53,851 bases of DNA from Erythrobacter sp. (GTDB lineage Bacteria; Pseudomonadota; Alphaproteobacteria; Sphingomonadales; Sphingomonadaceae): positions 1-53,851 of the forward strand of contig JASBTD010000006.1 in the NCBI GenBank assembly GCA_030148605.1. Reading direction: 5' to 3'. Below the pieces are notes generated by a model, which saw only the letters and a list, made by a program, of their open reading frames with translations, did not search any database and had not been told where the DNA came from. Made by a program: the position numbers and the translations under genes. Of this stretch, positions 25,474 to 33,789 are shown in pieces (the first letter of the stretch is position 1; each line of letters opens with the position of its first letter).

Positions 25474-26982
25474 TCACTCCAAGCCGTAATCCGAATAATC
25501 GCGGATATTGGGCGACGTGAACTTGGTGATCTCGCTCTGGAAATGCAGCGGCACATTGCCGGTCGAGCCATGGCGCTGCTTCGCCACGATCAGAGTCGCG
25601 CGGTTCTTGAGCTCGAGATAGCGTTCTTCCCAGATGCGGTACTTCTCGGTCTCTTCCGCTGATGTGGTTTCGCTGGGCATGTCTGGCCGCGAAGCTTCGT
25701 GATAATAGTCCGCGCGATAGATGAACCACACCATATCGGCGTCCTGCTCGATCGAGCCCGATTCGCGCAGGTCCGACAATTGCGGGCGCTTGTCTTCGCG
25801 TTGCTCTACCGCACGGCTGAGCTGCGACAGCGCGATCACCGGCACGCTGAGTTCCTTCGCCAGCGTCTTCAAGCCGCGGCTGATTTCCGAGATTTCATTC
25901 ACGCGGTTGTCATTGGCGCGGCCACTGCCTTGCAGCAGCTGGAGATAGTCGACCACGATCAGGCCGATATCGTGCCGCCGCTTCAATCGCCGCGCGCGGG
26001 TGCGCAGTGCGGCAATCGTCAGCGCGGGCGTGTCATCGATAAAGAGCGGCAGTTCGGCCAGGCGCTGGCTGGCAAAGGACAGTTTCTGAAACTCGTCGCG
26101 CGTCAGCTTGCCGCTGCGCAGCGCTTCCGAACTGATCTCCGCCTGCTCTGCCAGAATACGCGTGGCGAGCTGGTCCGCGCTCATTTCCAGGCTGAAGAAA
26201 GCGACCGGCGCGCCATAGTTGAATTCGCCGCCGTCGCGCTGCCATTCGAGATGTTCCTGCGCGCAATTGAAGGCGATGTTGGTCGCCAGCGATGTCTTGC
26301 CCATGCCCGGACGCCCAGCAAGGATGATCAAGTCCGAGTTGTGCAGGCCTGAAGTCTTGCGGTCGATCACATCCAGACCAGTGGTCTTGCCGGACAAGCC
26401 GCCGCCCGAATTCATAGCGGCTTCGGCCATCTTGATCGCCGTCATCGCCGCGCTGCGGAAGCTTTCCGCTTCGCTGCCTGTGGCGGCGCCCTCGGCCACT
26501 TGGTAAAGATCGGCTTCGGCTTGCGCGATCCGGTCCATCGGGGAGACTTCGTCGCTGGTATCAAGCGCGCCTTCGACAAGGACCCGCCCCACGCTTACCA
26601 GCTCGCGCAGCAGGGCCAGATCATAGATCTGTTGCGCCAGTTCGCCCGCGGCCAGCAAGCCCATGCCGTCTTGCGTCAATTGCGCAAGATAGCTGGTGCC
26701 GCCCAGCTCGGCCAAGGCACCATCGCTTTCGAAATAGGGCTTGAGCGTTACCGGGCTTGCAGTGGCATTGCGTTCGATCAGCTTGAGGATGCGCTCATAG
26801 ATGCGCTGGTGCAGCGGTTCGAAGAAATGATCCGCGCGCAGCGGCGTGCGCAATTCCTCGATCACGCGATTGTCGATCAGGACGGCACCCAGGAAAGCCG
26901 CTTCGGCTTCGATATTGGATGGCAAGCGCCGCCCGCCGGCTTCGCTTGTATCCTCTCTGACAATCACATCGGTATCTGGCAT
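25474..26982 (-). CDS. dnaB: replicative DNA helicase DnaB
   Basis: The start chosen is ATG 26982, giving 502 residues beginning MPDTDVIVRED, with the DnaB N-terminal domain (LPSNIEAEAAFLGAVLID) soon after. The frame is open to 27132, but the extra 50 residues are not conserved in type. Walker A GRPGMGKTS, Walker B (LIVVDYLQLL) and ALSQLSRAVEQREDKRPQLS identify the RecA-like motor. It unwinds the chromosome ahead of the replication fork. It diverges from the UPF0262 gene, with a 139-base shared upstream region. Confidence 0.97.
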   Translation of the reverse strand: MPDTDVIVREDTSEAGGRRLPSNIEAEAAFLGAVLIDNRVIEELRTPLRADHFFEPLHQRIYERILKLIERNATASPVTLKPYFESDGALAELGGTSYLAQLTQDGMGLLAAGELAQQIYDLALLRELVSVGRVLVEGALDTSDEVSPMDRIAQAEADLYQVAEGAATGSEAESFRSAAMTAIKMAEAAMNSGGGLSGKTTGLDVIDRKTSGLHNSDLIILAGRPGMGKTSLATNIAFNCAQEHLEWQRDGGEFNYGAPVAFFSLEMSADQLATRILAEQAEISSEALRSGKLTRDEFQKLSFASQRLAELPLFIDDTPALTIAALRTRARRLKRRHDIGLIVVDYLQLLQGSGRANDNRVNEISEISRGLKTLAKELSVPVIALSQLSRAVEQREDKRPQLSDLRESGSIEQDADMVWFIYRADYYHEASRPDMPSETTSAEETEKYRIWEERYLELKNRATLIVAKQRHGSTGNVPLHFQSEITKFTSPNIRDYSDYGLE

Positions 26983-27121
26983 GCGGCCCTTTTGCGCATC
27001 AGCGTGGAGCCAGCGCAAGGGCAAATGCTGGCAAAATTGACGCAGCAGCTTGTGGATAGCGGGGATGGCTGATCGAAATGCTTGAAACTTGTGTGCTGCA
27101 TCTGCGAAAGCGCCTGACACT

Positions 27122-27628
27122 ATGGCTGGCAACGCTCCCGATTCCGCAGCGGATTACCGCATTGCGCATGTCGAGCTGGATGAAGAGACGATCATCTGGC
27201 GCAATGCCGATGTGGAGCAGGAACGCCGAGTCGCGATTTACGACCTGCTCGAAGAGAACAGCTTCAAGCCGCTGCGCTGTGTCGAGCGCGGGGCGAATGG
27301 CCCCTATCGCTTGCGCCTGTCAGTGCAGGACGGGCGGCTGGCGATGGAAATCCGCGACGAGAATGATGCAGCGCTTGAAACCCTGCTGATCGGCCTTGCG
27401 CGGTTCCGCCGCCCGATCCGCGAATATTTCGCAATCTGCGACAGCTATTATCAGGCGATTCGCAAGGCGACCCCGACTGAAATCGAGACCATCGATATGG
27501 CGCGGCGCGGCATTCACAATCAGGCGGCTGAGCTGCTGGTAGAGCGGCTGGCAGGCAAGATCGAAACTGATTTCGCCACTGCGCGCCGGCTCTTCACGCT
27601 GATCTGCGTGCTGCATATCAAGGGTTGA
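27122..27628 (+). CDS. UPF0262 family protein
   Basis: Starting at ATG 27122 the protein has 168 residues. It contains YRIAHVELDEETIIWRNADV, ERRVAIYDLLEENSF and RRPIREYFAICDSYYQAIR, which match the UPF0262 family found in alphaproteobacteria. It has no membrane segment or signal and is probably cytosolic. Its function is unknown. It is followed at 9 bases by the GH25-like gene and probably shares its transcript. Confidence 0.85.
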   Translation: MAGNAPDSAADYRIAHVELDEETIIWRNADVEQERRVAIYDLLEENSFKPLRCVERGANGPYRLRLSVQDGRLAMEIRDENDAALETLLIGLARFRRPIREYFAICDSYYQAIRKATPTEIETIDMARRGIHNQAAELLVERLAGKIETDFATARRLFTLICVLHIKG

Positions 27629-27637
27629 CCGGCAGGG

Positions 27638-28345
27638 ATGGTGCGCAAACGCAAAGCGGCAGGCAAGGGTTGGCGGCTTTATATCCTCGGCACCATCGCG
27701 CTTGCCTTGCTTGGCTGGCTGGCGTGGTATTGGTGGGACTTGCAGCAATGGGCTCCGCCGGAATCTGACTATCCGGAGCAAGGTGCTGCGCTCAGCGAAC
27801 GGCAGGGCCTCGTGAACTTCAACACAGCCCGCGCGCTGGGTGCTAGCTTCGTCTATCTCGAAGCGAGCGGGGGCGCGAGCGAGCAGGATTCGCGTTTCGG
27901 CCGCAATCTGGCCGCTGCCCGGCGCGCCAATTTGCTGGTCGGCGCAGTGCACCGGTTTGATCCTTGCGCCGGGGCAGACGCACAATCGGCCAATTTCGTT
28001 ACCATGGTGCCGCGTGATGACAGCTTGCTGCCACCGGCAGTCGCGTTGGACTTCACCGCCGATAGCTGCCCAGAGCGTGTCAGCGACGCAGCGGTTGAAA
28101 GCGAGCTTCTGACCTTCATCAACCAGGTAGAGATGCACGCGGGCAAGCCGGTGATCCTGAAGCTGTCCGAAGCGTTTGAAGCGCGCTATGCTGTTGCGAT
28201 GAAGCTTGAGCGGGACCTGTGGCTTAGCCGCGACCGGTTCGTTCCGCGCTATGGACAGCGACCATGGCTCTTGTGGAGTGCAAATCAGGCGCGAATGAGC
28301 GAAATGGCGCCTGAGCCGGTTGAATGGGTAGTTGTGCAGCCATAA
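27638..28345 (+). CDS. GH25-like membrane-anchored protein with a degenerate active site
   Basis: The 235-residue protein has one N-terminal membrane helix (about 12-33), which places the rest in the periplasm. The segment ARALGASFVYLEASGGASEQ, then DSRFGRNLAAARRANLLVGA with VHRF, corresponds to the GH25 lysozyme signature (FVYIKATEG, D-x-F-x-N, VGAYHFF). The DxE catalytic pair is replaced by Asp-Phe-Thr in ALDFTADSC, and the N-terminal catalytic Asp is not seen. It may therefore bind peptidoglycan without cutting it, or use other residues. It sits between UPF0262 and cdd. Confidence 0.65.
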   Translation: MVRKRKAAGKGWRLYILGTIALALLGWLAWYWWDLQQWAPPESDYPEQGAALSERQGLVNFNTARALGASFVYLEASGGASEQDSRFGRNLAAARRANLLVGAVHRFDPCAGADAQSANFVTMVPRDDSLLPPAVALDFTADSCPERVSDAAVESELLTFINQVEMHAGKPVILKLSEAFEARYAVAMKLERDLWLSRDRFVPRYGQRPWLLWSANQARMSEMAPEPVEWVVVQP

Positions 28346-28370
28346 CGGGGCAGCGTGAAGGGAATTGGCG

Positions 28371-28787
28371 ATGAGCGAAGACAATAATCGTGACAGCCTG
28401 ATCGCGGCGGCCAAGCGCGCGATGGACAATTCCTATTCGCCTTACTCCAAGTTTCGCGTCGGCGCGGCGCTGCGTTTTGCTGATGGCACTGTCGTGACCG
28501 GCACGAATATCGAGAATGCGAGCTACGGCCTTACGCTCTGTGCGGAAACCGTTGCCGTGGCGAAGGCGATGGATGACGGGCACCGCGGCGGCTTGGAAGA
28601 AGTCGCAGTAATCGGCGATACAGATGGACCAGTCACGCCATGCGGGCGTTGCCGCCAGGTGCTGAATGAAATGGCCGAACTGGGCGAGACAGACCCGATT
28701 GTGTGGTGCGCGGGCGACGGCGAAGTCGTGCAGACCCGATTGTCAGACCTGCTGCCGCGCGCCTTTGGCCCGGCCAGCCTCGGCTAG
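28371..28787 (+). CDS. cdd: cytidine deaminase
   Basis: The 138-residue protein carries the zinc motifs CAET (Cys57, Glu59) and PCGRCRQ (Cys91, Cys94), together with [12 protein letters not shown]. Three cysteine ligands mark the small tetrameric class. It deaminates cytidine and deoxycytidine to uridine forms for pyrimidine salvage. I chose ATG 28371 over TTG 28365, because AAGGGA lies 8 bases before the ATG and too close to the TTG. The stop overlaps the convergent M14 peptidase stop by four bases. Confidence 0.96.
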   Translation: MSEDNNRDSLIAAAKRAMDNSYSPYSKFRVGAALRFADGTVVTGTNIENASYGLTLCAETVAVAKAMDDGHRGGLEEVAVIGDTDGPVTPCGRCRQVLNEMAELGETDPIVWCAGDGEVVQTRLSDLLPRAFGPASLG

Positions 28788-29914
28788 CGATCCAGCCATT
28801 CCAGCAGCGCAGCCAGGCAGTCGCGGGCCAGCAGCTTGCACCGCTCAGGTGACCAGCCCTGTTCCGGCTCGGGCGCGTCAGCCAGATCCTTGTAAGGCAT
28901 TTCCAGCGTCATCGCGGTGCATTGAAACCGATAGGCGAGCTGGTTGGTGCACATAGACAGATTGGCCTTGCCTGCCGGTGCCTTGGGATAGCCGAGCTTG
29001 GTCTGGAAATCGGGCGTGCGGCGATCCAGAATCGCTTCATAGCGATCATAGCCCGCCTGATGCTCGTCCGTCAGGCCGGGGATGCCGTTATAGCCTGCCA
29101 GGAACACCGCCGGAATGGCTTCATCGCCATGCACATCCATCGCGAAGTCGCAGCCGGTCTGGTCCATGTAATTGCGGATCGCGAGCACTTCTGGCGATTT
29201 CTCAGCCGAAGGATTGTCCCATTCGCGGTTGAGATTGGTGCCCACCGCATTGGTGCGCAGGTGGCCGCGGCGCGACCCGTCTGGATTGCAATTGGGCACA
29301 ATGTGAAAACGGCAACGTTTGCGCAACTCGCGTGCGACCGGATCAGCCGGATCAGTCAGGCATTCCAGCGCGCCTTCGACCCACCATTCGGCCTGCGTTT
29401 CGCCGGGGTGCTGGCGCGCGGTGATCCAGATCTGCGTTTCGCCTTCACCCAGCTCAAGGCAGTCGAGCGGCTGTCCATCGAGCGTGGCGCCCAACCTAAG
29501 CAGCTCGACCCCTTCGCTGGCGGCGGCTTCTGATACCAGATCGTGGTGCCGTTCCATCGAATAGGGCGCGAAATAGGCGAACCAGGCGATATTGCTGGCC
29601 GGTGTGTAAGTGATCGTGAGCGTGCCATTATCTTCGTTCTTGTCGAAGCTGCTGGCAGCGCGCGCCCAATATTCGCGGTCTTCAGACACGCAGACGTCGT
29701 AGTCAGGCCAACCGCCGGTGTAAGCTGAATCGTTCAGTCCGGTGATCTTCAGCGTCAGCTCTTCGCCCGCCCCGCCTGAAACGCGAAAATGGAACCACTG
29801 GGCAAACTCGCTCAGATTGTCCTTGCGCAGCGCAAGCCTGGCAGTGTTGCCGTCAATCGACAGGACTTCGATATTGCCGCTGTCGAAATTGGCATCGATG
29901 GCGATGTCAGTCAC
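28784..29914 (-). CDS. M14 zinc carboxypeptidase, cytosolic carboxypeptidase-like
   Basis: The 376-residue protein has the extra N-terminal beta-sandwich domain of cytosolic carboxypeptidases (about 1-115, with WFHFRVSG and WFAYFAPYS). The M14 catalytic domain then carries zinc ligands His169 and Glu172 (RQHPGETQ) and His262 (DVHGDE), substrate-binding NLNREW, and catalytic Glu338 (MTLEMPY). There is no signal peptide, so it works in the cytoplasm. It should remove C-terminal residues from peptides or proteins; eukaryotic relatives trim glutamates. Its ATG overlaps the stop of the DUF4136 gene. Confidence 0.9.
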   Translation of the reverse strand: MTDIAIDANFDSGNIEVLSIDGNTARLALRKDNLSEFAQWFHFRVSGGAGEELTLKITGLNDSAYTGGWPDYDVCVSEDREYWARAASSFDKNEDNGTLTITYTPASNIAWFAYFAPYSMERHHDLVSEAAASEGVELLRLGATLDGQPLDCLELGEGETQIWITARQHPGETQAEWWVEGALECLTDPADPVARELRKRCRFHIVPNCNPDGSRRGHLRTNAVGTNLNREWDNPSAEKSPEVLAIRNYMDQTGCDFAMDVHGDEAIPAVFLAGYNGIPGLTDEHQAGYDRYEAILDRRTPDFQTKLGYPKAPAGKANLSMCTNQLAYRFQCTAMTLEMPYKDLADAPEPEQGWSPERCKLLARDCLAALLEWLDR

Positions 29915-30531
29915 TCGGTTACCTCGATCTCGATTGTTTCGCCGCTATCGCCGGGAAAGCCCCGGAACAGCGCTTCGGCCACCACCTGTGCGTTGCGTTC
30001 GGCTTGGGCAAGATCGGACTTGGGCGAAACTGTGAATTGCGCGCGGCCTTCCCACACGGCCTGCCCGCTTGCCTTGTCGCGCAGCATCACGCGCATTTCC
30101 GTGCCCAGCCGTTCACTGGATCCGCCGCCACCCAGATTGATGCCGATGCCAAGGCCCACGCCTGAGCCATAGGAGCCGGTTGAACCGCCTACGCCCACGC
30201 TTACCGGCCCTCTGCGCGCACCGTCACTTGCGATCCGGTAGCGATCGAGGCTGACTTCGGCGACCAGTTGCGCATCGCCGCTGCTCGCTTCGCCAAAGCC
30301 CAATTGCGCGAGTTCAGCCGCGACAGCCGCCTTGTATGGCGCAAGCTCCAGCGTGTCTTCCTTGCTGCCCGGCGCGCTGGCCACGAACACAGTGCCGCGC
30401 TGCACGCCAGCCAGCGCTTCGGTATCGTGAAAGCGGGTCACTTCAACCGGGCTTGGCGCGGGAATAGACGCGCAAGCTGCGAGCGTGCCTGCGGCTGCCA
30501 TGGCGAACAGGAATTTTTGTTGGCTGGTCAT
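29911..30531 (-). CDS. DUF4136-type lipoprotein
   Basis: Starting at ATG 30531 the protein has 206 residues, with the lipobox LAAC at 17-20. The body contains [32 protein letters not shown], a glycine/serine-rich stretch ([20 protein letters not shown]), and the end [16 protein letters not shown]. This is the DUF4136 pattern, an envelope family of unknown role. It precedes the M14 gene with a four-base overlap. Confidence 0.75.
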   Translation of the reverse strand: MTSQQKFLFAMAAAGTLAACASIPAPSPVEVTRFHDTEALAGVQRGTVFVASAPGSKEDTLELAPYKAAVAAELAQLGFGEASSGDAQLVAEVSLDRYRIASDGARRGPVSVGVGGSTGSYGSGVGLGIGINLGGGGSSERLGTEMRVMLRDKASGQAVWEGRAQFTVSPKSDLAQAERNAQVVAEALFRGFPGDSGETIEIEVTE

Positions 30532-30675
30532 GTTTCTCGTCCTCTTCTCGATTCTAGCGGTGGGCGGCACCATTGGCCAGCGTGCTGCGACGGCGCATAC
30601 GAATTGACACGCGAAAATGGGCTTGTGCGGTTAATTTTATGCGCACTGATGCGTGGAACTTGCTAACGGCGCGGC

Positions 30676-31689
30676 ATGTTGGATGAAAAACGCGTTCCCG
30701 TGCTTGTAACCGGTGGTGCCGGATATATCGGCAGCCATGCAGTGCTGGCGCTGGTCGATGCCGGTTGGCAAGTTGCTGTAATTGATAATCTTTCGACCGG
30801 ATTCCCGTTCGCTGTGCCGGATGGAGTGGCGTTTTACGAAGGCGATATCGCAGACACGGATCTGCTCGCGCGGATATTCGCCGAGCAAGGCACTGGGGCG
30901 ATCATGCACTTCGCCGGATCGATCATCGTGCCCGAGTCGGTCGAGAACCCGCTCAAATATTATGACAACAACACCGCCAAGAGCCGCACGCTGATCGAAG
31001 CTGCGCTCGTGGGCGGTGTAAAGCATCTGATCTTCTCTTCGACCGCCACGGTTTACGGCGAGCCAGAGGTCAAGCCGCTGACAGAGGATGACCCGCTGCA
31101 GCCAGTCAATCCCTATGGGATGAGCAAGCTTATGACCGAGCGTATCCTCGCCGATGTCAGCAAGGCGCATCCGCTGAATCACTGCGTGCTGCGATACTTC
31201 AATGTGTGCGGCGCTGATCCGCAAGGGCGCAGTGGCCAGTCGACCGAAGGTGCGACTCACTTGATCAAGGTTGCGGTGGAGGCTGTGCTGGGCAAGCGTG
31301 ACCATGTCGCGGTGTTCGGCGATGATTACCCGACACCCGATGGCACGGGCATGCGCGACTATATCCATGTCAGCGATCTGGCATCCGCGCATGTCCTTGC
31401 GCTTGAAGCGCTGATTGATGATCCGGATCGATCGATGACGATGAATGTCGGCTATGGCCGGGGCTTCTCCGTGCTTGAAGTGCTCGATGCCGTCGATCGC
31501 GTGACCAACCAGCCTGTCGAGCGCCGCCAGATGCCGCGCCGCGCAGGCGATGTGGCCTCGCTGGTCTCCGATCCATCGCTGGTGCGGGCAACGATCCCCT
31601 GGCAGCCGCAATATGATGACCTTGATACCATCATTACTCACGCCTTGCAGTGGGAGCGGAAACTGTCCGACCTCCGCGGAGGCGCTTGA
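30676..31689 (+). CDS. galE: UDP-glucose 4-epimerase
   Basis: The 337-residue short-chain dehydrogenase-fold protein has the NAD motif GGAGYIG at 13-19, the conserved Ser-Ser-Thr at 121-123, and the catalytic Tyr147-x3-Lys151 (NPYGMSK). The C-terminal GMRDYIHVSDLASAH and NVGYGRGFSV are GalE hallmarks. It interconverts UDP-glucose and UDP-galactose for surface sugars. TTGACA at 30604-30609 is a good -35 candidate but lacks a well-spaced -10. It is monocistronic and faces away from the DUF4136 lipoprotein. Confidence 0.95.
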   Translation: MLDEKRVPVLVTGGAGYIGSHAVLALVDAGWQVAVIDNLSTGFPFAVPDGVAFYEGDIADTDLLARIFAEQGTGAIMHFAGSIIVPESVENPLKYYDNNTAKSRTLIEAALVGGVKHLIFSSTATVYGEPEVKPLTEDDPLQPVNPYGMSKLMTERILADVSKAHPLNHCVLRYFNVCGADPQGRSGQSTEGATHLIKVAVEAVLGKRDHVAVFGDDYPTPDGTGMRDYIHVSDLASAHVLALEALIDDPDRSMTMNVGYGRGFSVLEVLDAVDRVTNQPVERRQMPRRAGDVASLVSDPSLVRATIPWQPQYDDLDTIITHALQWERKLSDLRGGA

Positions 31690-31776
31690 CCCGAATCTCA
31701 TCCCGCGCTAACGGGCCGCAACGAATTGGCCGCGTCGGGGGCATCTCCGGCGCGTTTACTTTTGGAAGTTAGAACC

Positions 31777-31902
31777 ATGAAGATCCGCAACAGCCTCAAG
31801 TCGCTGAAGAACCGTCACCGCGATTGCCGCGTTATTCGCCGCCGCGGACGGACCTATGTCATCAACAAGACCAACCGTCGCTTCAAGGCTCGCCAGGGCT
31901 AA
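31777..31902 (+). CDS. rpmJ: 50S ribosomal protein L36
   Basis: The short frame encodes 41 residues starting [20 protein letters not shown] and ending NRRFKARQG, the longer alphaproteobacterial L36 form. It has the single conserved Cys and no full CxxC-CxxxH zinc set, so it is the zinc-independent type. GGAAG lies 10 bases before the ATG, and a strong terminator follows. Confidence 0.96.
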   Translation: MKIRNSLKSLKNRHRDCRVIRRRGRTYVINKTNRRFKARQG

Positions 31903-31945
31903 TTGCTGCGTTTGGCCGGTCGCATCTGTGACCGTGCATCATCAC

Positions 31946-31985
31946 CGGCCCGCCTCCACACAGGAGCGCGGGCCGTTGCTGTTTT
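31946..31985 (+). terminator. intrinsic terminator of rpmJ
   Basis: CGGCCCGC (31946-31953) pairs with GCGGGCCG (31968-31975) and is followed by TTGCTGTTTT. It lies just upstream of the HAD gene start. Confidence 0.85.
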
Positions 31986-31999
31986 AAGGAGCGAGAAGG

Positions 32000-32611
32000 G
32001 TGGACAGGCCGGTAGAGGCGGTGGTGTTCGATGTAGGGCGGGTGATCGTCCAGTGGAACCTGCGGTATCTGTTCGAGAGGTTGATAGACGATCCGGAAGA
32101 GCTCGAATGGTTCTGCACCAATGTTGTCACCGAAGAATGGCATTTCCAGCACGACGCCGGGCGTCCGCTTGACGAGATGGTGCCAGAGCGAAAGGCGCAG
32201 TTTCCGGACCATGCGCATTTGATCGAGGCCTATCGCCATCGCTTTCTTGAAACCGTGCCGGGGCCAGTGCCGGGGACCATCGAACTGATCGAGCAACTGG
32301 CGGGAAGGGGTCATCCGCTTTTTGCGATCACCAATTTCGGGGCAGAGTTATGGGAGCAGTTTCGCCCGACTCAACCGGTGCTTGCGCATTTCCGCGATAT
32401 CGTTGTTTCAGGTGCGGAAAAGCTTGCCAAGCCCGATCCGGCCATATTCGAGCTGGCCGCTGAGCGGTTCGGCTTCGCGCCGGAGGCGATGCTGTTCATC
32501 GATGACAACGCAGCAAATGTGGCCGCGGCCAGCGCGCTTGGCTGGCATGTGCACCATTTCCATACAGCGGATGCGTTGGCTGCTGACCTGAGTTCGCGCA
32601 ACCTGATCTAG
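32000..32611 (+). CDS. HAD-superfamily hydrolase, subfamily IA
   Basis: The 203-residue protein starts with GTG at 32000 after AAGGAGCGAG. Motif I is FDVGRVI, with nucleophile Asp11 and Gly13 where many HADs have the second Asp; this FDVG form is common in YihX-like sugar phosphatases. Motif II is the Thr in AITNFG, motif III the Lys in EKLAKPDP, and motif IV IDDN. It likely dephosphorylates a small metabolite in the cytoplasm. It stands between two terminators, so it is expressed alone. Confidence 0.85.
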   Translation: MDRPVEAVVFDVGRVIVQWNLRYLFERLIDDPEELEWFCTNVVTEEWHFQHDAGRPLDEMVPERKAQFPDHAHLIEAYRHRFLETVPGPVPGTIELIEQLAGRGHPLFAITNFGAELWEQFRPTQPVLAHFRDIVVSGAEKLAKPDPAIFELAAERFGFAPEAMLFIDDNAANVAAASALGWHVHHFHTADALAADLSSRNLI

Positions 32612-32627
32612 TGCACGCCAATGGAAA

Positions 32628-32653
32628 GCCCCCGGTGCGGGGACACCGGGGGC
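32628..32653 (-). terminator. hairpin terminator of the CC_3452-like gene
   Basis: GCCCCCGGTG (32628-32637) and CACCGGGGGC (32644-32653) form a perfect 10-bp stem with a six-base loop. On the minus strand it is followed by a short CTTTCC. The hairpin may also stop HAD-gene transcripts coming from the left. Confidence 0.65.
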
Positions 32654-32704
32654 CTTGGGGATTGCCGGGCTAATGGAGAGGAACCCGACAGGAGGGGGGT
32701 AAGA

Positions 32705-33049
32705 TCAGTTGCCGTTGCACTTCGCCAGTTTTTCGTCAGCCAGCTCCTCGCCCTTGGCAGTGAAGCTTTCGACTTCGCCGAATTCGCGGGCAAGGCTGCG
32801 GCAGATGCGCAGCGGACGCGACGTGCCTTTGCCGGCGCGGCAGGTTGTGCCTTCGCAATACCAGGCGACACCGCCTGCTACAGTGCGGCTTTCGCTCGCA
32901 GGTGCAGCCAGTTCCGCGACGTAATAGGGGCCACTGCTTTGCGCGAGTGCGGGAGCAGGGGCAGTAAGCACGCCGAAGGAAATGCCGGTATAGGCAAGGG
33001 CAAGCGCCATAGCGCCCAAGCGGCTGAAACGGGGGAGGGAGAGGTTCAT
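32705..33049 (-). CDS. CC_3452-like small secreted protein
   Basis: The 114-residue protein has a signal peptide of about 36 residues ending APALA before Gln. The mature part contains YYVAELAAPASESRTVAGGV, AWYCEGTTCRAGKG, RPLRICRSLAREFGEV and an ending KCNGN. The four cysteines could form two disulfides in the periplasm. This pattern matches what I know as the CC_3452 family of Caulobacter and sphingomonads, with no known function. It is divergent from an HxlR-type regulator. Confidence 0.72.
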   Translation of the reverse strand: MNLSLPRFSRLGAMALALAYTGISFGVLTAPAPALAQSSGPYYVAELAAPASESRTVAGGVAWYCEGTTCRAGKGTSRPLRICRSLAREFGEVESFTAKGEELADEKLAKCNGN

Positions 33050-33120
33050 CGTCAGGTCCTTTCTTCGAAGGTCGGATTTCTTGGCATAAGGTTTCGAATC
33101 AAAACCAGTTGCGAATCACT

Positions 33121-33136
33121 ACCTATTGGATTAGGT
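33121..33136. promoter_or_regulatory. possible operator between the CC_3452-like and hxlR-type genes
   Basis: ACCTATTGGATTAGGT has perfect five-base ACCTA/TAGGT arms. The neighbouring bases contain repeated TTTGGTTG/GGTTTT-like words on both strands. The region is AT-rich compared with its surroundings and lies 94 bases before the regulator start. It may be the binding site of the HxlR-type protein. Confidence 0.4.
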
Positions 33137-33229
33137 TTTAAGTTGCAACCAAAAACTGAAATTTTTTTGGGGCTGATTTGCGAGCCATCCAATTGGCCGC
33201 TAAATAGGTTGCAGGAAGAGGACTGATTT

Positions 33230-33784
33230 ATGGGCGATTTGAGAGAACCACTGCGCGATCTGATCGAGTGCGGTCTGCCGCAAGCGCTTGAAGTTATGGG
33301 CGAACGCTGGTCATTCATGATCCTGCGCGCCAGCTTCAATGGCGTGCATCATTTCGAAGAGTTCCTTAGCGAACTGGGGATTGCCCGCAATATCCTCTCG
33401 AATCGGCTCGCCAAACTGGTCGAGCACGGGATTCTCAAACGCGAACCCTGCGCGGATGATCGCCGCAAGATCGAATATCGTTTGACGGAAAAGGGTTTTG
33501 ACTTGCTTCCCGCGATGCTCGCGCTTCGTCAATGGGGCCAAAAATATGGCGCTGAAGTGGAAGAGAACCCTGTCCTGGTTGACGAACGTGACCGTATGCC
33601 GATCGGCCCGGTTTCCATTCTCGCGCATGATGGCCGCATCCTGACGCATGAAGACCTGTGGCTGACCATGCGGCACAATGTCGGCAAACGGCCCGAGGAC
33701 CCGGGCTTCGTTTTCCTGGACGGATCAACGCCTGACGCGATTGCCGCGCGCGAAAGTGCGAAGAAAGCGGCCGCTTCAGCGTAG
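33230..33784 (+). CDS. HxlR-family winged-helix transcriptional regulator
   Basis: The 184-residue protein has the HxlR domain in its first 110 residues: ALEVMGERWSFMILRASFNG, FEEFLSELGIARNILSNRLA, LVEHGILKREP and YRLTEKGFDLLPAMLAL. The extra C-terminal 70 residues are not a standard part of the family and could bind a ligand. GGAAGAGGAC precedes the ATG. Such regulators usually act on a neighbouring divergent gene, here the small secreted protein. Confidence 0.88.
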   Translation: MGDLREPLRDLIECGLPQALEVMGERWSFMILRASFNGVHHFEEFLSELGIARNILSNRLAKLVEHGILKREPCADDRRKIEYRLTEKGFDLLPAMLALRQWGQKYGAEVEENPVLVDERDRMPIGPVSILAHDGRILTHEDLWLTMRHNVGKRPEDPGFVFLDGSTPDAIAARESAKKAAASA

Positions 33785-33789
33785 CCTTC

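Noticed and set aside
26983..27132. 50-residue N-terminal extension of DnaB
   Set aside because: Not part of the family and crosses the divergent upstream region; ATG 26982 fits the usual start.
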